Shown piece after piece: positions 27,184 to 36,014 of a stretch of DNA of 64,000 nt (position 1 is its first letter; each line of letters starts with the position of its first letter). The stretch is from the NCBI RefSeq assembly GCF_009806985.1, contig NZ_WUAX01000005.1:62001-126000 (forward strand), read 5' to 3'. Both the position numbers and the translations under genes were made by a program. The DNA comes from Halorubrum sp. JWXQ-INN 858 (GTDB taxonomy: Archaea; Halobacteriota; Halobacteria; Halobacteriales; Haloferacaceae). The notes under the pieces were generated by a model. That model was not told the origin of the DNA. It saw only the letters and a list, made by a program, of their open reading frames with translations, and did no database searches.

Positions 27184-29738
27184 GTACGACGACACACGAC
27201 GACGCCGTTTGCGGCCTGATCGACCGCGCACGGGCGGGATACGAGGACGTACTGGACGACGCCGACCGCGACCGGATCGTCGCGGAGATAACCCGGGCGC
27301 TGTACGACGGCGCGGACCCGAGTGAAACCGCCGAGGCGACGGTCGACGCGCTGACGGCACGGATCGAACGCGACCCCGCCTACGACACGATGGCGGCTCG
27401 CGTCGCCCGCGCGGACTACGTCCGTCGGGTGACCGGCGAGCGCCCGCCCGCGGACGCGGACGCCCTCGCGGACGCCTATCAGGACGCGTTCCGCGACGCG
27501 ATCGCCCGCGGGCTCGAGGCGGATCTCCTCGACGAACGGATGGGCGAGTACGACCTCGACCGGCTGGCGGACGCGATCGAGCCGTCCCGGGACGAGCTGT
27601 TCGAATACACCGCGCTCGACACGCTCGAACAGCGCTACTACCTCCGAGAGGCCGACGGCGAGCCGTTCGAGCTCCCACAGGGGTTCTGGATGCGGGTGGC
27701 GATGGGCGTCGCGCTCCGCGAGGACGCCGCCGAGCGCCACGACCGCGCCGAGGAGTTCTACGAGGTCCTCTCGACGCTGCGGTTCGTCCACTCCACGCCG
27801 ACGCTGTTCCACGCCGGGACGACCCATCCGCAGCTCTCCTCGTGTTACCTCACGACGGTCCCCGACGACCTCGAGGGCATCTTCGACGCGTACAAGGAGC
27901 ACGCGAAGCTCTCGAAGTGGTCCGGCGGCCTCGGGAACGACTGGACCCCGCTGCGGGCCGACGGCGCGCTCGTCTCCTCGACGGGCGTGGAGTCGACCGG
28001 GACGGTCCCCTTCCTCAAGATCGCCAACGACGTGACCGGCGCGATCAACCGCTCCGGGAAGCGGCGTGGCGCGGCGGCAGCCTATCTCGAGGCGTGGCAC
28101 CTCGACTTCCCGGCGTTCATCGACCTCCGACGGAACACCGGGGACGAGCGCCGCCGGACCCACGACATGAACACCGCGGCGTGGGTGCCGGACCTGTTCA
28201 TGAAACGCGTCGCGGCGGACGCCGAGTGGACCCTCTTCTCGCCGGACGAGGTGCCGGACCTCCACGGCACGTACGGCGCGGCGTTCGAGGAGCGCTATGA
28301 GGCGTACGAGGCGGCCGCCGAGCGCGGCGAGCTCCGCCAGTACGAGACCGTCGACGCCGCCGACCTCTGGCGCCGCACGCTCACGCGACTGTTCGAGACC
28401 GGACACCCGTGGATCACGTTCAAGGACCCGTGTAACGTCCGGTCACCGCAGGACCACGTCGGCGTGGTCAACTCCTCGAACCTCTGTACGGAGATCACGC
28501 TCAACACCAGCGAGACGGAGACGGCCGTCTGTAACCTCGGTTCGATCAACCTCGCGCGCCACATGACGTTCCGCGGCGACGCCGAGGCGTCTCCCGCGCC
28601 CGACGACGTCGCGGCCGCCGCGCGCGGATCGGTGAACGCCTCCGACCGTTCCGTCGCGCGGGGGGCCGACGGCGACGCCGCCGAACTCGACGCCGAGCTG
28701 TTCGCCGACACCGCCGAGACCGCCATGCGCATGCTGGACAACGTCGTCGACCTCAACTTCTACCCGACCGAGAAGGCGGAGCGGTCGAACACGCGCCACC
28801 GCCCCATCGGGCTCGGACTGATGGGCTTTCACGAGGCGCTGCAGCTCGCCCGGGTCCCGATGAACTCCGAGCGGGCGATCGGGTTCGCGGGGAGGGCGGG
28901 CGAGCTGCTCGGCTACCACGCGATCCACAACTCCGCGAGGCTCGCGGGCGAGCGGGGCGCCTACGAGTCGTTCGAGGGGTCGAAGTGGGACCGCGACCTG
29001 CTCCCGCAGGACACCCTCGACCTGCTCGCGGACGAACGAGATCGGGATATCCCAGTCGATCGCGAGGAGACGCTCGCGTGGGACGCCGTCCGCGAGGCGA
29101 TCGCCGAACACGGCATGCGCAACTCCAACACGACCGCGATCGCGCCCACGGCGACCATCTCCACCATCGCGGGGACGACGCCGTCCATCGAGCCGGCGTA
29201 CTCGAACCTCTACGTCAAATCGAACATGTCCGGCGACTTCACCGTCGTCAACGAACGGCTCGTCGCCGACCTCAAGGCGGAAGGCCAGTGGGGGTCGGCC
29301 GCGCTCGACCGGCTGAAGTACCACGACGGGGCGGTGGGTGACCTCGAGCTTCCCGGCGGGCTTTCGGACCTGTATCGCGGCGCGTTCGAGATCGACCCGC
29401 GCCACCAGCTCCGTCTCACGGCCCGGCGCGGCGCTTGGATCGACCAGAGCCAGTCGCACAACGTCTTCTTCCCGTCGACGGACGGGTCGCTGCTCGCCGA
29501 CGTGTACGGCACCGCGTGGGAACTCGGCCTGAAGACGACCTACTACCTCCGCACGCTCGGGGCGTCCGGCGTCGAGAAGTCGACGCTCGACATGGCCGAG
29601 TACGGCGACACGCAGTCGCGCGGGACGGACGGCTCGGACGACGACGCCGACCCTGAAACGGCGGCCGATCCCGACACGTCCGACGACGGCTCGGACCTGC
29701 CGACCGTCGAGGACCCGACGTGTGAGGCCTGCCAGTAG
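27180..29738 (+). CDS. nrdA: Ribonucleoside-diphosphate reductase, large (alpha) subunit, class I
   Basis: 852 residues. It reduces ribonucleotides to deoxyribonucleotides with the radical delivered by NrdB. Active-site residues seen are C222 in LSSCYL, N434/C436/E438 in NLCTE, and C451 in VCNLGS; the radical-transfer Tyr pair is in LKTTYYLRTLGASG, and the redox shuttle pair C848/C851 is in the terminal PTCEACQ. The N-terminal ~90 residues resemble only the tail of an ATP-cone; a full cone motif is not obvious. Inserts of low complexity occur at ~466-503 and before the C-terminal cysteines. nrdB follows after a short repeat-bearing gap, forming an operon. Confidence 0.94.
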   Translation: MSTTTHDDAVCGLIDRARAGYEDVLDDADRDRIVAEITRALYDGADPSETAEATVDALTARIERDPAYDTMAARVARADYVRRVTGERPPADADALADAYQDAFRDAIARGLEADLLDERMGEYDLDRLADAIEPSRDELFEYTALDTLEQRYYLREADGEPFELPQGFWMRVAMGVALREDAAERHDRAEEFYEVLSTLRFVHSTPTLFHAGTTHPQLSSCYLTTVPDDLEGIFDAYKEHAKLSKWSGGLGNDWTPLRADGALVSSTGVESTGTVPFLKIANDVTGAINRSGKRRGAAAAYLEAWHLDFPAFIDLRRNTGDERRRTHDMNTAAWVPDLFMKRVAADAEWTLFSPDEVPDLHGTYGAAFEERYEAYEAAAERGELRQYETVDAADLWRRTLTRLFETGHPWITFKDPCNVRSPQDHVGVVNSSNLCTEITLNTSETETAVCNLGSINLARHMTFRGDAEASPAPDDVAAAARGSVNASDRSVARGADGDAAELDAELFADTAETAMRMLDNVVDLNFYPTEKAERSNTRHRPIGLGLMGFHEALQLARVPMNSERAIGFAGRAGELLGYHAIHNSARLAGERGAYESFEGSKWDRDLLPQDTLDLLADERDRDIPVDREETLAWDAVREAIAEHGMRNSNTTAIAPTATISTIAGTTPSIEPAYSNLYVKSNMSGDFTVVNERLVADLKAEGQWGSAALDRLKYHDGAVGDLELPGGLSDLYRGAFEIDPRHQLRLTARRGAWIDQSQSHNVFFPSTDGSLLADVYGTAWELGLKTTYYLRTLGASGVEKSTLDMAEYGDTQSRGTDGSDDDADPETAADPDTSDDGSDLPTVEDPTCEACQ

Positions 29739-29780
29739 CGGTCGCGAACGACGTTTCCACCGCAGCGACAGACCACAGCT

Positions 29781-29846
29781 TCACAGCCACCCACGCGCCG
29801 CACACTCACAGCCACCCACGCGCCGCACACTCACAGCCACCAACAC
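29781..29846. repeat. 25-bp tandem repeat between nrdA and nrdB
   Basis: Two exact copies of TCACAGCCACCCACGCGCCG plus CACAC at 29781-29805 and 29806-29830, and a third partial copy to 29846 that stops just before the nrdB ATG. The repeat replaces any Shine-Dalgarno sequence for nrdB. Confidence 0.9.
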
Positions 29847-29854
29847 GACACACC

Positions 29855-30847
29855 ATGCCGATACTCAACCACGACAGCCACCACGACCCGAACAAGATCC
29901 TGCCGATCGATTACGACTGGGCCCGCGACTACTACACCGACGGCGTCAACAACAACTGGGTCCCCGAGGAGGTCCCGATGGCGGACGACGTCCGCCAGTG
30001 GGAACACGACGAGCTCACCGACGCCGAGCAGCGGCTCGTCGAGTGGAATCTCGGCTTCTTCTCGACGGCGGAGTCGCTCACCGCGAACAACCTCGTGTTG
30101 GCCGTCTACGACTACGTCACCGCACCGGAGTGTCGCCAGTACCTGCTCCGGCAGGCGTACGAGGAGGCGATCCACACGGACACGTTCATCTACTGCTGTG
30201 ACTCGTTGGGGTTCGACCCCGACTACCTGTACGGGATGTACGACCGGATCCCCGCGATCGAGGCGAAAGACGAGTTCGTCGTCGACCTCACGCGAGCCAT
30301 CGACCGCCCCGACTTCACGATCGACACCGACGCGGACGTCCGCGCGTTCCTCCGGGACCTCGTCGGTTTCTACGTGATCATGGAGGGGATCTTCTTTTAC
30401 GCCGGCTTCGCGATGATGCTCGCGCTCAAACGGCGCGGGAAGATGGTCGGCGTCGGCGAGCAGTTCGAGTACATCATGCGCGACGAGTCGCTCCACCTCA
30501 ACTTCGGGATCGACCTGATAAACACGATCCGCGAGGAACACCCCGGCGTCTGGACGGACGCCTTCGAGTCCGAAGTCGAGGACCTCGTTCGCGAGGCCGT
30601 GGCGCTCGAGTCCACGTACGCGCGGGAGGCGTGCCCGCCGGACCTCCTCGGAATGAGCGCCGACGGGTTCGTCGAGTACGTCGAGTACGTCTCCGACCGC
30701 CGGCTCACACAGCTCGGCATGGACGACGTGTACGGCACCGAGAATCCGTTCCCGTGGATGTCCGAGGCGGTCGACCTCAACCGCGAGGCGAACTTCTTCG
30801 AGCGGCAGGTGACTGAGTACCAGTCGGGCGGGTCGCTCGACTGGTGA
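29855..30847 (+). CDS. nrdB: Ribonucleotide reductase small subunit, class Ic type (Phe in place of radical Tyr)
   Basis: 330 residues, ferritin-like four-helix metal carboxylate protein. The six metal ligands can be placed as E73 (STAES), E104 and H107 (EEAIH), E177 (MEGIFFY), and E211 and H214 (DESLH). Two departures from standard class Ia stand out: the first ligand is Glu, not Asp, and the residue four after H107 is F111, where class Ia/b have the radical Tyr. Both are the defining marks of class Ic proteins such as the Chlamydia enzyme, which uses a Mn(IV)/Fe(III) cofactor, and motifs like FFSTAES and NPFPWMSE match that group closely. Co-transcribed with nrdA. Confidence 0.93.
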   Translation: MPILNHDSHHDPNKILPIDYDWARDYYTDGVNNNWVPEEVPMADDVRQWEHDELTDAEQRLVEWNLGFFSTAESLTANNLVLAVYDYVTAPECRQYLLRQAYEEAIHTDTFIYCCDSLGFDPDYLYGMYDRIPAIEAKDEFVVDLTRAIDRPDFTIDTDADVRAFLRDLVGFYVIMEGIFFYAGFAMMLALKRRGKMVGVGEQFEYIMRDESLHLNFGIDLINTIREEHPGVWTDAFESEVEDLVREAVALESTYAREACPPDLLGMSADGFVEYVEYVSDRRLTQLGMDDVYGTENPFPWMSEAVDLNREANFFERQVTEYQSGGSLDW

Positions 30848-30958
30848 GTACGGGAACCTGAGCCGTCCGTCGCCGTTCCGTCGATGACGGCCGCGACGGC
30901 GGCGACGACGTCGGTCGGGATCAGCGTGACCGTCTGTCGTCCGGGTCCGCCGTGACGC

Positions 30959-32116
30959 CTACCGACCCGGCTGTTCCGTCTCCGCCTCCAGCTCGACGTC
31001 CTCCCGGCTGGACATGTCCGCGTCCTCGTACGACTCCATCTCTTCCAGCGAGGACTCGATGTCCTCCAATCCGAGCAGCTTCTCGGTCTCCTCGTCGAAC
31101 GCCTTGGCCTCCAACCCCTCCATGTCCTGGACGTCGGAGCCGGAGAGCGCCTTCCCGTAGCGCCCGACGAGGCTGGTGAGCTCCTGGGGGAGCACGAACG
31201 TCGTCGACTCGCCCTGTCCGATCGCTTCGAGCGTCTCCATCCCGCGTTCGATGATCGCCCGCTCGCCCATCGACTCCGCCGACCGCGCCCGCAGCACCGT
31301 CGAGATCGCGTCACCCTGCGCCTCGAGGATCTGACTCTGTTTCTCCCCCTGCGCGCGGATGATGTTCGACTGCTTGTCACCCTCTGCCTTCTCGACGGCG
31401 GAGCGGCGCTCGCCCTGCGCCTCGAGGATCATCGCGCGACGGCGACGCTCGGCCGACGCCTGGTCCGCCATGGCGCGTTGGACCTCGCGGGAGGGGCTGA
31501 CCTCCCGGACCTCGACCGCCTCGACCCGGATCCCCCACTCGTCGGTCGGCTCGTCGAGCTCGTCGTGGATCCGGTCGTTGATCTCCTCGCGTCGCGAGAG
31601 GGTGTCGTCGAGCTCCATGTCGCCGAGGACCGCCCGCAGCGTGGTCTGTGCGAGGTTCGAGACCGCCTTCTTGTAGTTGTCCACCTCGAGGAACGCCTTC
31701 TTCGCGTCCATCACCTTGATGTAGACGACCGCGTCCGCCGTCACCGGCGAGTTGTCCCGCGTGATCGCCTCCTGCCGGGGCACGTCCAGCGTCTGCGTCC
31801 GCATGTCGAACGCGTACGTCCGCGAGACGAACGGGGGGACGAGGTGGATCCCCGGCTCCAGCAGGGTTCGGTACTCGCCGAACACCGTGAGCGCCTCCCG
31901 GTCGTACGCGTCGACGATCTCGACCGCGCTGACGACGGTGACGAGCGCGAGGAGGAGCGCGAGCGTCGCCACTCCCAACACGAGGCTCTGGCTCAACAGC
32001 GCGACCCCGACCAACAGCGCCGCCCCGAGCGCGAGGTACTGCCAGACCGCGTCCGGTAGCGCCCCGGTCGGGTCGTCGAGGTCGAAGGGATCGGGTCGGG
32101 GACCGTTGCTTCCCAT
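30959..32116 (-). CDS. SPFH/stomatin (band 7) membrane protein
   Basis: 385 residues. Two adjacent hydrophobic helices (~30-67) are followed by the SPFH domain (~68-230), recognised from REALTVFGEYRTLLEPGIHLVPPF and TRDNSPVTADAVVYIKVMD. A charged coiled-coil segment with repeats of EAQGER/RAQGEKQSQILEAQGDA (~240-285) then leads to an acidic tail. The family scaffolds membrane microdomains and often regulates proteases. It converges with nrdB, with 111 bp between them. The ATG at 32116 gives a 29-residue acidic N-terminus before the helices. No NfeD partner gene is adjacent. Confidence 0.9.
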   Translation of the reverse strand: MGSNGPRPDPFDLDDPTGALPDAVWQYLALGAALLVGVALLSQSLVLGVATLALLLALVTVVSAVEIVDAYDREALTVFGEYRTLLEPGIHLVPPFVSRTYAFDMRTQTLDVPRQEAITRDNSPVTADAVVYIKVMDAKKAFLEVDNYKKAVSNLAQTTLRAVLGDMELDDTLSRREEINDRIHDELDEPTDEWGIRVEAVEVREVSPSREVQRAMADQASAERRRRAMILEAQGERRSAVEKAEGDKQSNIIRAQGEKQSQILEAQGDAISTVLRARSAESMGERAIIERGMETLEAIGQGESTTFVLPQELTSLVGRYGKALSGSDVQDMEGLEAKAFDEETEKLLGLEDIESSLEEMESYEDADMSSREDVELEAETEQPGR

Positions 32117-32429
32117 ACCCGACGTTACGGTTCGACGACGTTAACAGTTCGCACGTGTGGCCCGGGCTCCACGGTCGGTCCTCACGCCCGCGGTTCCGAT
32201 TCTATATCGCGACTGTCGATTTATGGGGGCTGATCGACACCGACCCACCCCGTCCGAGCTCCGGGTCCTCTACGCCGACCACGACGCGGTGGCGCTCCCT
32301 TTCGGGCGACGCCGTCGCCGTCGGGGCGATACACCGAGATACACCGATCGCGAGACGAGTGGCCCGCGAGCTCGCGAGCGGTTCGTCCGTGGGTCCCGCG
32401 TGAAAAGGGTCGATCCGCCGATCGGCCGT
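32117..32429. other. Spacer between SPFH gene and pheT
   Basis: About 313 bases without a supported gene. It includes the SPFH promoter region (GTTAAC on the minus strand near 32141-32146), a TATA-like TTCTATATC at about 32197 on the plus strand with no convincing gene after it, an inverted GCCCGCGAGCTCGCGAGC near 32362, and a minus-strand CCCTTTT tract near 32403-32410 that may terminate pheST. Confidence 0.45.
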
Positions 32430-34166
32430 CTACCGCAGCGCGTCCAGCCGGAACTCGAACGCCGCGACAGGCACCTCGAGGTCGTGCTCGGCGAGGACCG
32501 CCGGGTGGACCTCCCCGATCACGCCGACGGGCTCCCCGTCGATCACGACCGCCGCCGTCCGTCCCCCGATGAACGACGGGTGCTCCGTCCGCGGGGTCGA
32601 CAGCTCCGCCCCGAAGTCGTCACAGAGCGCCTGCAGCCGGCCCTTCGCGGCCTCGTAGGAGGCGTCGCGGCGGGCGACCGCGGCGGCGACGCTGCGGTGT
32701 TCGGCGACGTTCGTGTTCTCCGACTCGTCGCGCTCGGCGACGAAGCCGACCTCGGCGACGTCCTGCGGGTACGCGTTGTGCGTGTTCCGCTCCAGCAGGG
32801 CGACGATGGAGGGAAGCGCCCACGTCCGCAGCTGGGTGTAGTCCTCGCTGTACGGCTCCGTGATCGAGACGGGGTCACCGCCGCCGACGACGTCGCTGCC
32901 GGGTTCGACCCGCATCCGGTCGTAGTTCTCCGGCGCGCTCGTCATGTGGAAGTTGAGCAGGTCCTCGAAGCCGAGCCCGACGAGGCTCGTCCGGACCGCG
33001 TCCTCCAGGCGCGACCGCTCGTGGCGGCCGCCGACGGTGCCGACGTCGGGGTAGCGCGGCTCCAGCCGGTCGAAGCCGTACGCCCGTCCGACGTCGTCGA
33101 TGAGGTCCAGCGGGTGGAGCACGTCGACGCGGTACGGCGGGATCTCGACCTCGTAGGTCACGTCCTCGCCGAGCGTGTAGCTCGCGTCGAGCCCGGAGCG
33201 CTCGAAGCAGTCGACGACGGCTTCGGGCTCGAAGTCGACGCCGAGCAGCGTCTCGATCCGGTCGTGGGTCACGGACTTCGTGTCCGTTTCGAGGTTCGGC
33301 CGAACGAGCGCCGAACCGTACTCCTCGGGGAACGCCGCGCCGTCGGCGTACTCGATCTCGACCGACTCGATCGTCGCGCCGCGCGCGGAGAGCGCGTAAC
33401 AGACGATCGTACACATCTTGTCGATCGTCCACTGGTCGGTGCCCGTGAGCTCGACCAACAGGTCGCGGGAGCCCGTCGTCACCTCCGTGCGTTTCCCGTT
33501 GATGACGGGCGGGAACGAGAACAGCCCCAGCTCGTCGTAGATCGCCGGATAGCGGTCGTACGACGCGACGAGGTCGGCGTACGTCCGTCCCGTGTCGTGC
33601 TCCTCGAGCACCGCGGCCGGAGTCAGCTCGTCGTTCGAGTCCAGCGGGACGAACGTGTCGCCTTCGGGGTCGACGCCGCGGTAGGTGACCGACGGCTCGG
33701 CACCCTCCTGGAGCGGGGCCCCCTTCACCATCGCGAGGTCGTGGATCCCGATCGCGCCCTTCGCGCGGCCGCGCCCCATCGTCGCGTGGAGCTTCTCCTG
33801 CAGCTGGATGAGCGAGTCAAGGGCGGCGTCGTCGAGGTCGACCCCGCGGACCACCGCGCCGGTGACGTAGGGCCGCTCCTCGGGAACCGACTCGTCCACC
33901 TCGATCGTCCACTCGGCGTCGTTCGTCTCGGGGACGTAGACGCCGCGAGCGTCGCCGTAGTGGTACCGCAGCGACCGCGCGACGCCCTCGACGCTCAGCC
34001 GGTCGAGCCGGTCGGGCGCGAACTCGAACTGGAGGTCGCCGTCGTCCGTCTCGCCCTCGAACTCCAGGCCGAGCCCGAACAGGTCGGCCTTCAACTCGGC
34101 GTCGTCCTTGTCGGCGTGGCCGGTCAGCTCGCGCAGCTCGTCGGCGTCGATGTCGACGACGGGCAT
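32430..34166 (-). CDS. pheT: Phenylalanyl-tRNA synthetase beta subunit
   Basis: 578 residues, archaeal/eukaryal-type beta chain. It starts MPVVDIDADELRELTG, has the B3/B4 editing region (~95-270, RGVDLDDAALDSLIQLQEKLH, PPVINGKRTEVTTG), B5 DNA-binding-like domain (~280-370), and the catalytic-like core with YRVDVLHPLDLIDDVGRAYGFD and VFAELGEVHP-type ending GEPVGVIGEVHPAVLA. Its ATG overlaps the pheS stop by one base, so the subunits are translationally coupled and form the alpha2beta2 enzyme. A longer upstream frame reads through pheS and is rejected. Confidence 0.96.
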   Translation of the reverse strand: MPVVDIDADELRELTGHADKDDAELKADLFGLGLEFEGETDDGDLQFEFAPDRLDRLSVEGVARSLRYHYGDARGVYVPETNDAEWTIEVDESVPEERPYVTGAVVRGVDLDDAALDSLIQLQEKLHATMGRGRAKGAIGIHDLAMVKGAPLQEGAEPSVTYRGVDPEGDTFVPLDSNDELTPAAVLEEHDTGRTYADLVASYDRYPAIYDELGLFSFPPVINGKRTEVTTGSRDLLVELTGTDQWTIDKMCTIVCYALSARGATIESVEIEYADGAAFPEEYGSALVRPNLETDTKSVTHDRIETLLGVDFEPEAVVDCFERSGLDASYTLGEDVTYEVEIPPYRVDVLHPLDLIDDVGRAYGFDRLEPRYPDVGTVGGRHERSRLEDAVRTSLVGLGFEDLLNFHMTSAPENYDRMRVEPGSDVVGGGDPVSITEPYSEDYTQLRTWALPSIVALLERNTHNAYPQDVAEVGFVAERDESENTNVAEHRSVAAAVARRDASYEAAKGRLQALCDDFGAELSTPRTEHPSFIGGRTAAVVIDGEPVGVIGEVHPAVLAEHDLEVPVAAFEFRLDALR

Positions 34167-35680
34167 CAGTAGCTCACCTCCGCGTTCCGCAGGAAGTCGA
34201 TGTCCGCCAACGTCCCGTGGAGGTCGCGGATGTCCTCCGCGCCCGTCGTGAGCATGGCGAGCCGCTCCAAGGCGAGCCCCCACGCCATCACGTCGCAGTC
34301 GACGCCGAGGGGCTTCGTCACCTCCTCGCGGAACACGCCGGAGTTGCCGATCTCGATCTCCTCGCCCGTCTCGGGGTGCTCGCCGAACAGCTCGAAGGAG
34401 GGCTCCGTGTACGGGTTGTAGTGCGGCTTGAAGCGGATGTCGGTGATGCCGAACTGGCGGTAGAACTCCTCGAAGGTGCCCATCAGGTCACGCACCGAGA
34501 GGTCCTCGGCCATCACCCACCCCTCGATCTGGTAGAACTCCAACAGGTGCGTCGGGTCGAGCGTGTCGTTTCGGTACACCTTCTCGACGGAGAAGTAGCG
34601 CTGTGGCGGCTCCAGCTCCGCGCCCGCGTACCCGGAGAGGTAGCGCATCGACAGCGACGTGGTGTGGCCGCGCAAGGCGATCTCGCGGGCGAACTCCTCC
34701 GACCACGGCGAGTGGTAGCCGTCGCCGTCCGGGCCGACGCCCTCGCGGTGGGCGGCCTCGACGCGCTCGAGCAGCGCCTCGGGGATGTCCGCCATCGGCG
34801 GGACGTCGAGCGCGAACCGGTCCCAGTGGGTCCGGGCCGGGTGGTCCTGCGGCATGAACAGGCAGTCGTTGATCCAGAAGTCGCTGTCGGCGTGTGGGCC
34901 CGCCATCTCCTGGAAGCCCATTCCGACGAGGACGTCTTTCACGCGGTCGGCGGTCCCCCGGAGCACGTGCTTCCGGCCGCCGTTGACCTCGGGGGCGTCC
35001 GCCTCGACGTTGTACTCGGTGAACTCGGCGTCGCGCCACTCGCCGCTGGCGAGCAGCTCCGGGGTCACCTGGCCGACCGTTTCCGCGGCCTCGACGCCCT
35101 CCATCAGCGCGTCGACGCCGGCGTCCGTGAGCGTGACTGCGCGCGTCGTCCGCTCGACGAGATCGACGAGCCCGCGGGAGGCGAGCCGATCGAGGACGTC
35201 GGTATCGATCGGGTCGTCGGCGTCGTCATCGGCCGCGAGCGCCGCGAGCGCCGTCGCCTCGGGGTCGGCCTCGGGGTCGGCGTCCGCGTCGACCGACAGC
35301 TCGCCCGAGTCGATCGCGCCGAACCCCTTCCGCGGGAAGTTCGCCAGCGCAACGTCGACCTCGTGGCCCGCTAGGTCGGCGGCCCCGATGACCTGTCCCA
35401 TCGGGACGGGCCCGTCGCCCGCGCCCGCGTCGAGCGCCGCGCGGTAGAGCCGGGTCTCCGGGAGGCCGTCGGCGACGTAGCGTCGCCCCTCGTCGGTGAG
35501 TTCGGCGTGCTCGGTCGTCGTCTCCGAGACGGCGAGCAGTCCCTCGTCGCGGAGGTCGAAGGCCGCGCCCGTGACCGTCTCGGGTTTGTGACCCGTCGCC
35601 GCCGCGAGGTCGTCTATCGTCCGTTCGTCCGTCGCGCTCGCGGCCTCGAGGACCGCGAGCTGTCGTTCCGGGAGTCGCAT
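34166..35680 (-). CDS. pheS: Phenylalanyl-tRNA synthetase alpha subunit
   Basis: 504 residues from MRLPERQLAVLEAA; 16 further in-frame codons upstream lack family character. The N-terminus contains winged-helix repeats used for tRNA contact, interrupted by an Asp/Ala-rich insert (~190-205). The class II catalytic domain includes the motif 2 region HPARTHWDRFAL, the FRNDTLDPTHLLEFYQIEGW-type stretch, and motif 3 within GLALERLAML; the Phe pocket lies around PYTEPSFELFGE. It charges tRNA-Phe with the downstream pheT product. Confidence 0.96.
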   Translation of the reverse strand: MRLPERQLAVLEAASATDERTIDDLAAATGHKPETVTGAAFDLRDEGLLAVSETTTEHAELTDEGRRYVADGLPETRLYRAALDAGAGDGPVPMGQVIGAADLAGHEVDVALANFPRKGFGAIDSGELSVDADADPEADPEATALAALAADDDADDPIDTDVLDRLASRGLVDLVERTTRAVTLTDAGVDALMEGVEAAETVGQVTPELLASGEWRDAEFTEYNVEADAPEVNGGRKHVLRGTADRVKDVLVGMGFQEMAGPHADSDFWINDCLFMPQDHPARTHWDRFALDVPPMADIPEALLERVEAAHREGVGPDGDGYHSPWSEEFAREIALRGHTTSLSMRYLSGYAGAELEPPQRYFSVEKVYRNDTLDPTHLLEFYQIEGWVMAEDLSVRDLMGTFEEFYRQFGITDIRFKPHYNPYTEPSFELFGEHPETGEEIEIGNSGVFREEVTKPLGVDCDVMAWGLALERLAMLTTGAEDIRDLHGTLADIDFLRNAEVSY

Positions 35681-35800
35681 TCGAGTTGTGTGGATACGCG
35701 TGTGGCTGGTTCCTAACGGTTCCGACACGTCGCGGCCGTCGCGGTGGGTGGATGAGACGACCTCATCCCCCCCGACCGCACGACGGATCGCCCGGTTTCA

Positions 35801-35910
35801 CCGCCCCGTCGCGGGGCGGATCCGCCGCGCGCGACTCACGCGAAAAAGGGTCCGAACACGTCGCCGTCGTTCCGGGAAGCGGTGCCGTCCGTGGCGTGTT
35901 CGGGTGCCAT
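35801..35910 (-). ncRNA. Candidate short leaderless transcript (small RNA or 24-residue peptide)
   Basis: In the otherwise gene-free 35681-36014, the minus strand has a clear TATA-like CTTATAAAC at about 35936-35944, 26-34 bp before an ATG at 35910. That ATG opens a 24-codon frame (MAPEHATDGTASRNDGD...), ending near 35836 next to a CCCTTTTT tract. A stem-loop with 7-bp arms CCGCCCC/GGGGCGG follows at 35801-35819. The set promoter, short frame, T-tract, hairpin suggests a ~110-nt transcript. Coding versus non-coding cannot be decided. Confidence 0.3.
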
Positions 35911-36014
35911 GTGCTCCCGTGGATCGTGATGGCGTTTATAAGTTTCGCCGTCCTCTGCCCGCAGCTCGTTTCGGTTGCGTCCGTGGAGGTCCGGTCTGCG
36001 TGTCACACCCGCGT

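Noticed and set aside
32157..34172. 671-codon open frame antisense to pheT with a TATA-like box upstream
   Set aside because: Mirror of pheT codon bias; composition is basic and repetitive, and the TATA-to-ATG distance is too short.
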